Source: Anaerolineae bacterium
Lineage (GTDB): Bacteria > Chloroflexota > Anaerolineae > Aggregatilineales > Phototrophicaceae
DNA length: 34,820 nt
Direction of reading: 5' to 3'
Assembly: GCA_026645945.1 (NCBI GenBank)
Contig: JAPKMO010000040.1
Span: 1-34,820, forward strand
Shown: positions 1 to 8,115 of the stretch, piece after piece
How positions within the stretch are numbered: the stretch's first letter is position 1
Layout of the letters: every line of letters begins with the position of its first letter
Program-made: the position numbers and the translations under genes
The notes under the pieces: model-generated
Told to the model about the DNA's origin: nothing
Databases searched by the model: none
Seen by the model: the letters and a program-made list of their open reading frames with translations, nothing else

Positions 1-391
1 CCAGATAAACGTAGGTGTAGGCCAGCGGGATATGTATCGGATAGGCTTGATAAAAGGCTTCGTCGCGCCCGGCGAACGGGACAAGCGTTCCGGTTTCCGC
101 CATGATGCGGGCATAGCGGGTATAAATGGCAATCGCGTCGTCGCGGTAAAACGGCCAGTAGGCCGCATTAAACAGCACCGCGCCGCTGACCAGCGCCAGC
201 GCCAGCAGCGCCAGCCGTTCCAACCAGGAAGCCGGCAGCAGCGTCAGCGCGCCGGGGCCGAGCGCCAGCGCCAGCAAAATAATCAGCCAGAAATCCGGCG
301 GGCGCGGGCTGCGGTTTAACAACCAGGCCGCCCAGGGGTAAGCTGCCGCTAGAACGAGCGCGACGAGAATCCAGGCCAGGATAGTTTGCAT
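1..391 (-). CDS. GT-C type membrane glycosyltransferase-like protein, N-terminal part
   Basis: The reading frame opens with ATG at 391-389 and runs without a stop to the window edge, giving the first 130 residues; the C-terminal part lies outside. Three hydrophobic segments are visible (about residues 2-24, 34-52 and 56-72), followed by a charged stretch with Arg-Asp-Asp (RDDAIAIYTRYA) and a Glu-Thr-Gly-Thr segment. Acidic pairs after the early membrane segments are typical of GT39/ArnT-like lipid-linked sugar transferases, so that is the likely class; the acceptor is unknown. The start lies 2 bases after the stop of the upstream dehydrogenase, so the two genes are probably co-transcribed. 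Function is inferred from topology and context only. Confidence 0.6.
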   Translation of the reverse strand, partial: MQTILAWILVALVLAAAYPWAAWLLNRSPRPPDFWLIILLALALGPGALTLLPASWLERLALLALALVSGAVLFNAAYWPFYRDDAIAIYTRYARIMAETGTLVPFAGRDEAFYQAYPIHIPLAYTYVYL

Positions 392-393
392 CT

Positions 394-1368
394 TTACGGG
401 TACGGGACGGCGTGCGGCAGCGGCTGACCGGCCAGCCCGGCCAGCAGATTTTCGGCGGCCATGATTGCCATCTGGTTGCGCGTCCACAGGCTGGCGCTGC
501 CGATGTGCGGTACGATGACGGCGTTCGGCAGGGTCAGCAGTTTGTGGTCAGGCGGCAGGGGTTCAGGGTCGGTCACGTCCAGCGCCGCGCCGGCGATACG
601 GCCATCCCGCAGCGCCTCGTACAGCGCGTCCTGGTCAATCACCGGGCCGCGAGCCGTGTTCACCAGGATGGCCGTTCGTTTCATTTTATTCAGGGTTTCC
701 CGGTTGATAAGGCTGCGCGTCTGGGCAGTGAGCGGCGTGTGGATGGAAATGAAGTCAGATTCGCGCAGCAGCGTGTCCAGGTCAACCAGCCGGACGCCGG
801 CGGCTTCCGCTTCGGGCGGCGGCATTCCGGGGTTACAGGCGATCAGGCGCATGTCAAAACCTGCCGCGCGCCGGGCGACCGCCTTGCCGATTCGCCCCAG
901 GCCGATGATGCCCAAAGTTGCGCCGCTGAGGTCAGCGCCGAGCAGGGTTTTTGGCTCCCAGGTGCGCCACTTTCCGGCGCGAACGTACTCCACCCCCTCA
1001 ACAATCCGGCGCGCCGCCGCCAGCAGCAGCGCGAAGGCGAGATCGGCGGTTGCTTCGGTCAGGACGCCCGGCGTGTGGCCGACCGGGATGCCCCGCGCCC
1101 GTGCGGCGGCCAGATCAATGTTATCCACGCCCACCGCCATCTGGCTAATGATCTTCAGTCCCGGCCCGGCAGCATCCATCAAGGCGGCGTCTATCCGGTC
1201 GGTGATGAGGCACAGCAGACCGTCAGCGCCGCGCGTCCGTTCGGTCAGGATTTCGTAGGATGGTGGCAGCGTTTCCGGCCAGATGTCCGCCTGGCAGGAC
1301 TGTTGAATCAGCGACAGGCCGGCTTCAGGTATCTGGCGGGTGATGAATACGCGGGGTTTGGTAGTCAT
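394..1368 (-). CDS. D-isomer-specific 2-hydroxyacid dehydrogenase (glyoxylate/hydroxypyruvate reductase type)
   Basis: A 324-residue cytosolic NAD(P)H-dependent oxidoreductase of the 2-hydroxyacid dehydrogenase superfamily. The Rossmann glycine motif GLGRIG is at residues 156-161. The catalytic triad of the family is visible as Arg240 (NTARGPVID), Glu269 (TDPEPLP) and His288 (VPHIGSAS). The HIGSA ending resembles glyoxylate/hydroxypyruvate reductases more than phosphoglycerate dehydrogenase, and there is no C-terminal ACT domain. The frame is open further upstream, but ATG at 1368 gives the expected N-terminus (MTTKPRVF) and has GAGG about 12 bases before it. The gene is divergent from the GT39-like gene across 120 bases and precedes the partial membrane gene by 2 bases. 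Exact substrate cannot be read from sequence. Confidence 0.9.
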   Translation of the reverse strand: MTTKPRVFITRQIPEAGLSLIQQSCQADIWPETLPPSYEILTERTRGADGLLCLITDRIDAALMDAAGPGLKIISQMAVGVDNIDLAAARARGIPVGHTPGVLTEATADLAFALLLAAARRIVEGVEYVRAGKWRTWEPKTLLGADLSGATLGIIGLGRIGKAVARRAAGFDMRLIACNPGMPPPEAEAAGVRLVDLDTLLRESDFISIHTPLTAQTRSLINRETLNKMKRTAILVNTARGPVIDQDALYEALRDGRIAGAALDVTDPEPLPPDHKLLTLPNAVIVPHIGSASLWTRNQMAIMAAENLLAGLAGQPLPHAVPYP

Positions 1369-1422
1369 AGTTGGCGTAAGCCTCGTGCGGTACGGGACGA
1401 TTGGCCGATTGTAACCCAGGAC

Positions 1423-1451
1423 TTGAATTTGGGCATACCCGGCAGTAGCAT
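1423..1451 (+). promoter_or_regulatory. Candidate sigma70-type promoter for the GT39-like gene
   Basis: TTGAAT (1423-1428) and TAGCAT (1446-1451) are separated by exactly 17 bases and lie 37 bases before the ATG at 1489. Each hexamer matches four of six consensus positions. On the opposite strand the TACAAT at 1413-1408 could be a -10 for the divergent dehydrogenase, but it lacks a convincing -35. Pattern reading only. Confidence 0.4.
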
Positions 1452-1488
1452 ACAACCGGCTGTTTACAAGGGGGTGAGCGCATCCGGC

Positions 1489-3303
1489 ATGGTTTCAACG
1501 TCATCCTGGCGCTTCCGGCTGCTGGCGCTGGCGGTTTTATTCCTGGTCGCCGTCCTGCTGGTGTTCGGCATCCGCCGGACGTACATGCACCACGACGAGC
1601 GGCTGGTGTACCACTTCACGCGCAACGATCTGGCGTTCACCGTCCAGTTTTTGGGCGAGCGCGACACACACCCGCCGTTATGGTTTTCATTTTTCTGGGT
1701 GTGGCGGCAGTTCACCGGGGACAGCGAGTTCGCCGGTCGAGTGCAGGCGATATTGTTCAGCCTGCTGGCGCTGGCGGTCGTTTACCAGACCGGACGCCAA
1801 TGGTTTGGCGCGCCGCGTTACGGCATTTTTGCGATGGCCGCACTGGGCAGCATGGCGCTTTATTTCCAGTACGCGCTGGAGATTCGCCCCTACGGACTGG
1901 TGATGCTGCTGGCGAGCCTGTCCATGTTCAGTTTCCACCGCTGGATAACCCGGCAGCAGCCGTGCTGGGCGGCGGCCTATGCCGTGACAATCGCCGCCAT
2001 TCTGTATGTACATTATTTCCAGGCCGTACTGGTCGTCGTCCAGGGTTTGTATTTTCTGGCCTATCTGTTCCGGCATCCGTCGCGGCGGCTGGCGCGGCAG
2101 GCCGCCGGGGTGGTGGCGCTGGCGTTTCTGCTGTGGTCGCCCTGGTTTCCCAGTTTCCTCAACCAGATCAAAAATCTGCGGAACGCGGAACTGGTCGGGG
2201 GGAACGCGCGCGGTATCATCGGCGCGGGGACAACCACCGAGCCGACTTCGCTGGAAGCGGTGGCGCGGCTGGCACAGGTTGCCACCAACGGCCAGGTGGT
2301 GCTGTATGGCGCGGCGTTGGTGGTCGGGCTGGTCGCCCTGCGGCGGCGTGTTATTTACCGCCTGGCGCTGGTCTGGGCCTTCGGCGTCCCGGCACTTTCG
2401 CTGCTCATCAACCTGGTGGCGGCGGTTTATGCCCCGCGTTACATCCTGAATTTTATCATCGGCCTGGCGCTGGTGATCGGCGCCGGACTGGCAGCGATAC
2501 CATCACGGGGGCGCTGGGTCGCGCTGGTCGGATTCGCCGCCGTCAGCCTGTGGGCCATGCCCTCGCAGCTTCCGAAAAACCGCGTCCCTTACCGCGACCT
2601 GGCCGCTTCGCTGGCGGCGGCATCCCAACCGGGGGATGTGTTATTTTACGATCAGGCCAACGAACGCGACGACATCTGGCAGCGGGAAATCCAGCGCCAG
2701 CTTTCGCCGGAACTGCGCGCCGCTGCGGTGAGCGACATTGAAGCGGCAGAAGCCGCGCGGCGCGTGTGGTTTATCACTGCTGATTGGTTTAACCCTGATG
2801 TGCAGGCGCATTTTAAAACCATCGAACAGACGCACCCGCTCCAGAAAGTGTTCGGCGACTGCACAAGCAGCTGGTGTTTTTTGATCCAACTGCTGGAAGC
2901 GCCGCCCTGGACAAGGCCGCAGGTTTTCGGCCAGGAGATGGCTTTCTGGGGCGCGGACGTGGACGCGGTGAGCGCCGAAAAAATCAGCGCGCGGTTGTGG
3001 TGGCGCGTGCAGCAAAAACCCGGTCTGGACTATTCCATCGGCCTGCAGCTGTTGGACGCTGCCGGCGCGCTGGCGGCGCAGAACGATGGGCCGGTTCGCC
3101 ACTACCGTGATACGGTGGTCGAAACGTCGTTGATGCAGCCGGGCAAAATTTACGTGGACTTCCGGGACATCATTCTTCCCGCGAAACTCGCGCCCGGCAT
3201 TTACCAACTGGCGCTGGTAGTTTACAACTGGCAGACCGGGGAAAGGCTGCGGCTGGCCGATTCCGCCGATTACCTGGTGCTGGATACTCTCACGCTGCCG
3301 TGA
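1489..3303 (+). CDS. GT39-like membrane glycosyltransferase with beta-rich C-terminal module
   Basis: A 604-residue integral membrane protein of the dolichyl/polyprenyl-phosphate mannosyltransferase-like (GT39, PMT_2) superfamily, which moves a sugar from a lipid-phosphate donor on the outer face of the membrane. Membrane segment at residues 10-28 is followed by the acidic pair Asp36-Glu37 (HHDERLVYH), then HPPLW (about 61-65) and EIRPYGL, all typical of the family. About ten hydrophobic segments end near residue 360. The last ~130 residues form a soluble module (WWRVQQKPGLDY ... PGIYQLALVVYNWQTGERL) shared with the other large membrane proteins in this window. The frame is open far upstream, but ATG at 1489 follows AAGGGGGTGA, close to a perfect ribosome binding site. 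Acceptor unknown. Confidence 0.8.
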   Translation: MVSTSSWRFRLLALAVLFLVAVLLVFGIRRTYMHHDERLVYHFTRNDLAFTVQFLGERDTHPPLWFSFFWVWRQFTGDSEFAGRVQAILFSLLALAVVYQTGRQWFGAPRYGIFAMAALGSMALYFQYALEIRPYGLVMLLASLSMFSFHRWITRQQPCWAAAYAVTIAAILYVHYFQAVLVVVQGLYFLAYLFRHPSRRLARQAAGVVALAFLLWSPWFPSFLNQIKNLRNAELVGGNARGIIGAGTTTEPTSLEAVARLAQVATNGQVVLYGAALVVGLVALRRRVIYRLALVWAFGVPALSLLINLVAAVYAPRYILNFIIGLALVIGAGLAAIPSRGRWVALVGFAAVSLWAMPSQLPKNRVPYRDLAASLAAASQPGDVLFYDQANERDDIWQREIQRQLSPELRAAAVSDIEAAEAARRVWFITADWFNPDVQAHFKTIEQTHPLQKVFGDCTSSWCFLIQLLEAPPWTRPQVFGQEMAFWGADVDAVSAEKISARLWWRVQQKPGLDYSIGLQLLDAAGALAAQNDGPVRHYRDTVVETSLMQPGKIYVDFRDIILPAKLAPGIYQLALVVYNWQTGERLRLADSADYLVLDTLTLP

Positions 3304-3313
3304 ACCGGACACG

Positions 3314-3339
3314 CCCGCCGGTTTAGACCAATCGGCGGG
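3314..3339. other. GC-rich hairpin between GT39-like gene and ABC operon
   Basis: CCCGCCG (3314-3320) and CGGCGGG (3333-3339) are perfect arms around a 12-base loop, directly after the GT39-like stop codon. No T-run follows, so it is not a textbook intrinsic terminator. It may protect the 3' end or be one of the scattered palindromes of this genome. Confidence 0.4.
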
Positions 3340-3421
3340 AATGGTTGTAGGCGGCTTTAAACGCCGTGTGTTACCATAAAAACTGTTTTAGGCGTTAGAC
3401 CGACTAACTTCAGGACCGGGC

Positions 3422-5200
3422 ATGGCTTCAGAATTTGTTGCGCGCGTTTCCTACAAAACCGACCGTTCGACTCCGCTCCGTTTTATCTGGTCGCATATTG
3501 CGCGTCACCCGCTGGTGGCCGTGCTGATGGTGATCGGCGCGTTCAGCAACGCGGCGCTGGCATCTGCCGTGCCGTATTTCATCGGGCAGGCGTTTAATGC
3601 CGTCATCGAAGGTGAAGACAGCCAGTTCATCGTCATCACGGCGCTGGCGGTCATCGGCTCGCAGCTTTTACGCGCCGCGCTGCAATTGATGCGTAATTTT
3701 TCGTCAGAGATTTTCGCGCAGCGCATCGAGCGCGACGTGCGTGACGAACTGTATGCCAGCCTACTGGGCAAAAGCATGACCTTTCATGATATGCAGCCGG
3801 TGGGCGAGATCATGGCGCGCGTGACCAACGACGTGCGCGAAATGAACTTGATGATGAACCCCGGCATGAACCTCATCATCGGCTCCGGTATGTTTATCCT
3901 GGTGCCGCTGCTGGCCTCGCCGGCCATTTACCCGCCGCTCGTCCTCGTTCCGGCGGTGTTTGTCCTGCTGTATGTGATCGCGCAGTACCGGTTTATCACA
4001 GTACTGCATCCGATTGCCCAGGATGTGCGCGTCAGCTTCGGCCAGATGAACGCCCGTCTGGCCGAGACGATAGATGGCCTCCAGGTGGTTAAGGGCGCCG
4101 CGCGCGAGGACGAGGAAATCGAAGCTTTCAGCCAGAAAGCCGACCAAGTGCGCGATTATTTCGTCCGTCAGGGGTATATCGAGGCGCGCTACCTGCCGTT
4201 TTTGCTGTTTACACTGTCCATTGTTGGGGGTATGGTTCACGCCGTTTATCTGTACCGGCTTGGCGAGATCAACACCGGACAGATTGTGGCTTTTATGGGG
4301 CAGATTTTCCTGTTCGGCTTCCCGGTCTTTTCGTCCATGCGCTCGCTGTCCCAGGTGGCGCTGGGTTATGCCGGCGCGCGCCGCATCCTGGACATCATCA
4401 ACACCGAAACCGACCTTGACCAGAACCGGCAGGGGTACGACCGGCCTATACGCGGCGCGATCAGCTTTGAAAATGTAACCTTCGGTTATTTCGAAGGCAA
4501 CCCGATTTTACACAACGTTTCGTTCAGCATCGAGCCGGGGCAGACGGTTGCCATCGTGGGGCAGACCGGCGCGGGTAAAAGCACCCTCACCAAACTGGTG
4601 AACCGCATTTATGATGTGAATGCCGGGCGGGTGCTGGTGGACGGTGTGGACGTGCGGGACTGGAATTTGGCCGCGCTGCGGTCGCAGATCAGCATCATCG
4701 AGCAGGATATTTTCCTGTTCAGCCGGACGATTGCGGAGAATATCGCCTTCGGCAAACGCGATGCCACACCCGCCGAAATTGAGGACGCGGCGCGCAAAGC
4801 CCAGGCGCACGAGTTTATCATGAGCTTCCCCAACGGTTACGAGACGATCATCGGCCAGCGAGGGGTGACGCTCAGCGGCGGGCAGCGGCAGCGGCTTGCC
4901 ATCGCGCGGGCGTTTTTGACCGACCCGCCGATTCTGGTGCTGGACGACAGCACCAGCGCGATTGACAGCGCCACCGAAGACCGCATCCAGCAGGCCATCT
5001 GGTCGGCTTCGCGCGGGCGGACGACGCTGCTCATCACCCACCGGCTGTCACAGATTCGCTGGGCCGACCATATCATCGTGCTGCGGCAGGGGCGCGTGGT
5101 GGCGCAGGGCAAACACGAGGAACTGCTGCAATCATCGGAGGCATACCGGCGCATTTTTGCGCGTTATGAAGAACCGGTCACAGCGGAGGGAACGGGGTAA
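3422..5200 (+). CDS. ABC exporter half-transporter, degenerate-site partner
   Basis: A 592-residue half-transporter: six-helix exporter membrane domain (about residues 25-330) fused to an ATPase domain (about 345-580). Walker A GQTGAGKST starts at residue 380, the Q-loop is at QDIFLF, the signature is canonical LSGGQ (484-488), and the switch His is in ITHRLS. In Walker B (ILVLDD, 504-509) the catalytic Glu is replaced by Asp509, as in the degenerate subunit of heterodimeric exporters such as TM287/288 and BmrCD. The partner follows after 3 bases and carries the complementary change. Start ATG at 3422 has AGGA upstream. Known relatives export drugs, lipids or peptides; the cargo here is unknown, though it sits beside membrane glycosyltransferases. 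Confidence 0.92.
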   Translation: MASEFVARVSYKTDRSTPLRFIWSHIARHPLVAVLMVIGAFSNAALASAVPYFIGQAFNAVIEGEDSQFIVITALAVIGSQLLRAALQLMRNFSSEIFAQRIERDVRDELYASLLGKSMTFHDMQPVGEIMARVTNDVREMNLMMNPGMNLIIGSGMFILVPLLASPAIYPPLVLVPAVFVLLYVIAQYRFITVLHPIAQDVRVSFGQMNARLAETIDGLQVVKGAAREDEEIEAFSQKADQVRDYFVRQGYIEARYLPFLLFTLSIVGGMVHAVYLYRLGEINTGQIVAFMGQIFLFGFPVFSSMRSLSQVALGYAGARRILDIINTETDLDQNRQGYDRPIRGAISFENVTFGYFEGNPILHNVSFSIEPGQTVAIVGQTGAGKSTLTKLVNRIYDVNAGRVLVDGVDVRDWNLAALRSQISIIEQDIFLFSRTIAENIAFGKRDATPAEIEDAARKAQAHEFIMSFPNGYETIIGQRGVTLSGGQRQRLAIARAFLTDPPILVLDDSTSAIDSATEDRIQQAIWSASRGRTTLLITHRLSQIRWADHIIVLRQGRVVAQGKHEELLQSSEAYRRIFARYEEPVTAEGTG

Positions 5201-5203
5201 AAG

Positions 5204-7030
5204 ATGGGCTTCTTTGGCGGGCTGGAACAGGAATCCTACGACCGACAGTATGGCGATACCTACCTGCTGAAACGCATCGCCCGTTATTTCGCCGGCTACC
5301 GCCGGCAGCTGTTGGTGATCGCCGGCACGCTGCTGGGGCTGTCGTTCATCGGGGCGCTTTACCCGGTAATAATTTCGGCGGTAGTGGACGCGCTGGAGAT
5401 GGGGCGCTCCCCGGATGTTGTGACGCTGCTGCTGGCCGGGCTGCTGGTGATCGCCATTTTGGATTACGGCTTCGCCTGGGTGCGCCGCAGCGTGACCAGC
5501 CGCGTGATCGGTTATTCGGTGGCGCAGATGCGTAAGGACGCCTTCGCCGCTGCCGTCAACCGTGACATGGCCTTTTACGATGAGCATAAATCCGGCAAAG
5601 TGGTCAGCCGCATCACCAGCGATACGCAGGAGTTTGGGCAGGTGCTGGTCATCGCGGGCGACATCGCCACCCAGTTCATCGAACTGATCGTGCTGGCGGT
5701 GGTGCTGCTTAACCGGGATTGGCGGCTGACGCTGCTGCTGGTGCTGTGGATGCCGGTTTTCATCGGGGCGTCGTTTTTCTTCCGCTGGCTGGCCCGTAAG
5801 GCCGGGCGGCAGGGTTCGCGGGCGATGGCCGCTGTCAACGACAATATTCAGGAAAGCGTATCCGGCATCGGGGTAGCGAAAAACTTCCGCCGGGAAGCGG
5901 CCATCTACGAGGAATTTACACGCATCAACTTGCAATCGTATACCATCAACCTGCGGCGCGGCTTCGTGCTGGCGCTCATCTTTCCGGTGTTAAACGCGCT
6001 GGCGGGGGTAGGTACGGCCTCGCTGGTATATTTCGGGGGCATGGCGGTTATCGGCGGTTTGATTAACATCGGCTCGTGGTATCTGTTCGTCCAGAGCATA
6101 GATCGTTTCTGGTTTCCGTTCATCAGTCTGGCCGGGTTCTGGAGCCAGATTCAGCAGGGTTTGAGCGCGGCGGAGCGAATTTTCGCGCTGATTGACGCCG
6201 AAAATGCCGTCCGGCAGGTGGACAGCCAGCCGGTGCATACACTGCGCGGTCGCATCGAGTTTGACGGCGTGACGTTTGAATACAAGCCCGGCGTGCCGGT
6301 GCTGGAACGCTTTGATCTGACGATTGAACCGGGGCAGAGCGTGGCCTTTGTGGGGCATACCGGCGCGGGCAAAAGCACCATCGCCAAGCTGATCGCCCGT
6401 TTTTACGAGTTCCAGGGCGGGCAGATTCGCATTGATGGGCGCGACATACGCACTTTTGATCTGGCCTCGTATCGAAGGCATCTGGGCATTGTGCCGCAGC
6501 AGCCGTTTTTGTTCAGCGGCACGATTGCGGATAACATCCGCTACGAAAAGCCGGAAGCCTCCGACGCCGAAATCGAAGAGCTGGCTTACAGCATCGGTGG
6601 GGGCGAATGGTTGGAAACGCTGCCGAACGGTTTGCAGACCGACGTGGGCGAACGCGGCGCGCACCTGAGCATGGGCCAGCGCCAGCTGGTGAGCCTGCTG
6701 CGGGTGCTGCTCCAGCGCCCGGCTATCTTCGTGCTGGACGAAGCGACCGCCAGCATTGATCCCTTCACCGAGACGCAGATTCAGGATGCGTTGGAGTTGA
6801 TCCTCAAACAGTCCACATCCATTCTGATCGCGCACCGTTTAAGCACCGTTCGCAGCGCCGACCGCATCATCGTGCTGCGCGACGGGCGTATCATCGAGCA
6901 GGGCAGCCATCTGTCGTTGATGGAGCAGGGCGGCCACTATGCCGAACTGTACAACACCTACTTCCGCCACCAGAGCCTTGAATATCTAAATACTAATCCT
7001 GATGAGCGTTTTGGGGTGTTGGAGCGGTAG
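5204..7030 (+). CDS. ABC exporter half-transporter, catalytic-site partner
   Basis: A 608-residue half-transporter with six-helix membrane domain (about residues 25-335) and ATPase domain (350-590). Walker A GHTGAGKST begins at residue 384, Walker B is intact with catalytic Glu513 (VLDEATASID), and the switch His is in IAHRLS. The signature motif is altered to LSMGQ (488-492). Since ATP sites form between Walker A/B of one subunit and the signature of the other, the Asp509 site of the upstream protein and this LSMGQ fall in the same degenerate site, leaving one fully active site. This argues strongly for a heterodimer. The ATG is 3 bases after the upstream stop, with GGAGGGAACGGGG before it; a terminator follows the stop. 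Confidence 0.93.
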   Translation: MGFFGGLEQESYDRQYGDTYLLKRIARYFAGYRRQLLVIAGTLLGLSFIGALYPVIISAVVDALEMGRSPDVVTLLLAGLLVIAILDYGFAWVRRSVTSRVIGYSVAQMRKDAFAAAVNRDMAFYDEHKSGKVVSRITSDTQEFGQVLVIAGDIATQFIELIVLAVVLLNRDWRLTLLLVLWMPVFIGASFFFRWLARKAGRQGSRAMAAVNDNIQESVSGIGVAKNFRREAAIYEEFTRINLQSYTINLRRGFVLALIFPVLNALAGVGTASLVYFGGMAVIGGLINIGSWYLFVQSIDRFWFPFISLAGFWSQIQQGLSAAERIFALIDAENAVRQVDSQPVHTLRGRIEFDGVTFEYKPGVPVLERFDLTIEPGQSVAFVGHTGAGKSTIAKLIARFYEFQGGQIRIDGRDIRTFDLASYRRHLGIVPQQPFLFSGTIADNIRYEKPEASDAEIEELAYSIGGGEWLETLPNGLQTDVGERGAHLSMGQRQLVSLLRVLLQRPAIFVLDEATASIDPFTETQIQDALELILKQSTSILIAHRLSTVRSADRIIVLRDGRIIEQGSHLSLMEQGGHYAELYNTYFRHQSLEYLNTNPDERFGVLER

Positions 7031-7036
7031 AGAAAG

Positions 7037-7065
7037 ACGGTTGGGTGACAAACCCAATCGTTTTT
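7037..7065 (+). terminator. Rho-independent terminator of the ABC operon
   Basis: A 10-bp stem (ACGGTTGGGT, 7037-7046, with ACCCAATCGT, 7052-7061, one G-U pair) encloses a GACAA loop and runs straight into TTTT. It begins 6 bases after the stop codon of the second ABC gene. It also marks the left edge of the AT-richer island. Confidence 0.85.
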
Positions 7066-7155
7066 GTCGCGCGAAACGGTACGAAATTGGAATAGTATAG
7101 GGCAGTTCGATTTGATGACTATGTGCTTAAACTGATCGCGGACCATCGCAAACAC

Positions 7156-7863
7156 TCAACCCTGTTTGGGTTTAATACCGTAAGACGCCAACCAAACGAG
7201 TAGGCGTTGCCTGATCCGTTTGCGCTGCCATTTCTCCCATCTATCGTGATTCCGCAGCAGGGAACGAATTTCAATCCGAACTGCTGGCGTAAATTCTTGC
7301 CCTTCAAGCAGATTGGTCAGTGCTGTTTTGAGTTCTCCTTGTTGTAAGAATGCAGTATATTCGCGTATATCATCCAAATATTCGGCATCACTTTGTGCTG
7401 GAATGGATAAGTAGCGAGGATCAGAGGATAAATCAGCTGTTGGCTGTATTGCTCCGCTTTCTTCGTCGTACTGTTCAGCCATAATTTCGCCCGTTGCCGA
7501 GTCGAGATAGCGCAGCCAAAATGTCGGCTCATTTTCTGGAAGTTGATAAAGCCATATGAGGCGCTCCATATCAATCGGCAATGGGAACAGATTTGCAGGC
7601 GCGTTGTGTTCATTGCTTGAGGCTGTAGGTTCCCAGAAATATTGCTTAAAAAGCCGAATACACGCTTCCCGCCCTGCCTTTGTCAGCACCAAAGATTCGT
7701 TTTTATTGCGTGGGTCTTCAATCCAACCTTTCTCGTAAAGTCGATTACTGACTTCCCATGCCACGCCTTTCCATGCACGATTACTATCTCCGAGCGGCTC
7801 GCCCAAAGTTAAATAGAGCAGTGCCAACGCGACCTCATCCACTTTATCGTGATTGTATTGCAT
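7156..7863 (-). CDS. DUF6429-like protein of unknown function
   Basis: A 235-residue soluble protein. The N-terminus (DKVDEVALALLYLTLGE, then RAWKG, WEVSNRLYEKGWI and LVLTKAGREA) matches my recollection of the uncharacterised DUF6429 family and has the look of a winged-helix: helices, then a basic strand and an LT-x-x-G turn. The middle is acidic. The C-terminus (about 175-235) is rich in Trp, Arg and Lys (WEKWQRKRIRQRLLVWL) and could bind nucleic acid. Start ATG at 7863 has only a weak GGGAT site. The gene is divergent from the Cmr operon inside the same AT-richer island, so it may be a regulator or accessory of that island, or simply a passenger. Function not assigned. Confidence 0.7.
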   Translation of the reverse strand: MQYNHDKVDEVALALLYLTLGEPLGDSNRAWKGVAWEVSNRLYEKGWIEDPRNKNESLVLTKAGREACIRLFKQYFWEPTASSNEHNAPANLFPLPIDMERLIWLYQLPENEPTFWLRYLDSATGEIMAEQYDEESGAIQPTADLSSDPRYLSIPAQSDAEYLDDIREYTAFLQQGELKTALTNLLEGQEFTPAVRIEIRSLLRNHDRWEKWQRKRIRQRLLVWLASYGIKPKQG

Positions 7864-7900
7864 TAGTCAATCCCATTTTGACAATTTTATCGCTTGAGTA

Positions 7901-7920
7901 TAGCGGGGGCGAACCCGCTA
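7901..7920. repeat. Small palindrome with GGGGCGAACCC core
   Basis: TAGCGGG (7901-7907) and CCCGCTA (7914-7920) form a perfect 7-bp stem around GGCGAA. The 11-mer GGGGCGAACCC (7906-7916) recurs exactly at 28766-28776, inside another hairpin, suggesting a dispersed palindromic element. Confidence 0.55.
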
Positions 7921-7941
7921 CCAAAAGCGTACAAAAACTGG

Positions 7942-7962
7942 AAAAAACCCCAAGAGGGGGTT
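7942..7962 (-). terminator. Terminator-like hairpin on the minus strand upstream of the DUF6429-like gene
   Basis: Read on the minus strand, AACCCC, loop CTCTT and GGGGTT run into a T-run (the A-run at 7942-7947). It lies about 80 bases before the DUF6429-like start. It could act as a leader attenuator of that gene or insulate against antisense reading from the Cmr side. The stem is only 6 bp, so this is tentative. Confidence 0.4.
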
Positions 7963-8013
7963 AGCCTGAAATGAATTTTCGCAAATAGGGGTAAACCCTC
8001 AAGGAATTTTTTT

Positions 8014-8069
8014 CATTGATGAGATATAATTATAGCAACTACACCATTGATGATATTGTAACATTGTGA
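8014..8069 (+). promoter_or_regulatory. Candidate promoter and operator of the Cmr operon
   Basis: A perfect TATAAT at 8025-8030 lies about 85 bases before the cmr1 ATG; no good -35 is seen. It is embedded in the 10-base palindrome TATAATTATA (8025-8034). CATTGATGA occurs at 8014-8022 and again at 8045-8053, 31 bases apart (about three helical turns), flanking the -10; a shorter relative, CATTGTGA, is at 8062-8069. Repeats placed like this around a -10 are a plausible binding site for a regulator, for example the CARF-HTH protein of the operon. Binding is inference. Confidence 0.4.
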
Positions 8070-8115
8070 CTATAGACGCTTATTTTCATACTGGCGACTA
8101 AACAAAGGTAATGCA

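Noticed and set aside
412-1488. Long plus-strand open frame ahead of the GT39-like gene, joined to it
   Set aside because: It is antisense to the 2-hydroxyacid dehydrogenase, whose motifs are complete, and its translation is Arg/Gln-rich without domain features.
2641-3312. 223-codon minus-strand frame
   Set aside because: Shadow of the GT39-like gene in a GC-rich region; no start signals and no recognisable motifs.
7066-7155. Short plus-strand frame after the ABC terminator (FDDYVLKLIADHRKHSTLF)
   Set aside because: No start codon with ribosome site, about 34 codons, and it overlaps the 3' end of the DUF6429-like gene; probably chance, although a gene stump cannot be excluded.
7864-8115. 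Possible CRISPR array or leader next to the Cmr operon
   Set aside because: Only a 9-base direct repeat and short hairpins occur; there are no regularly spaced 25-40 base repeats with unique spacers.
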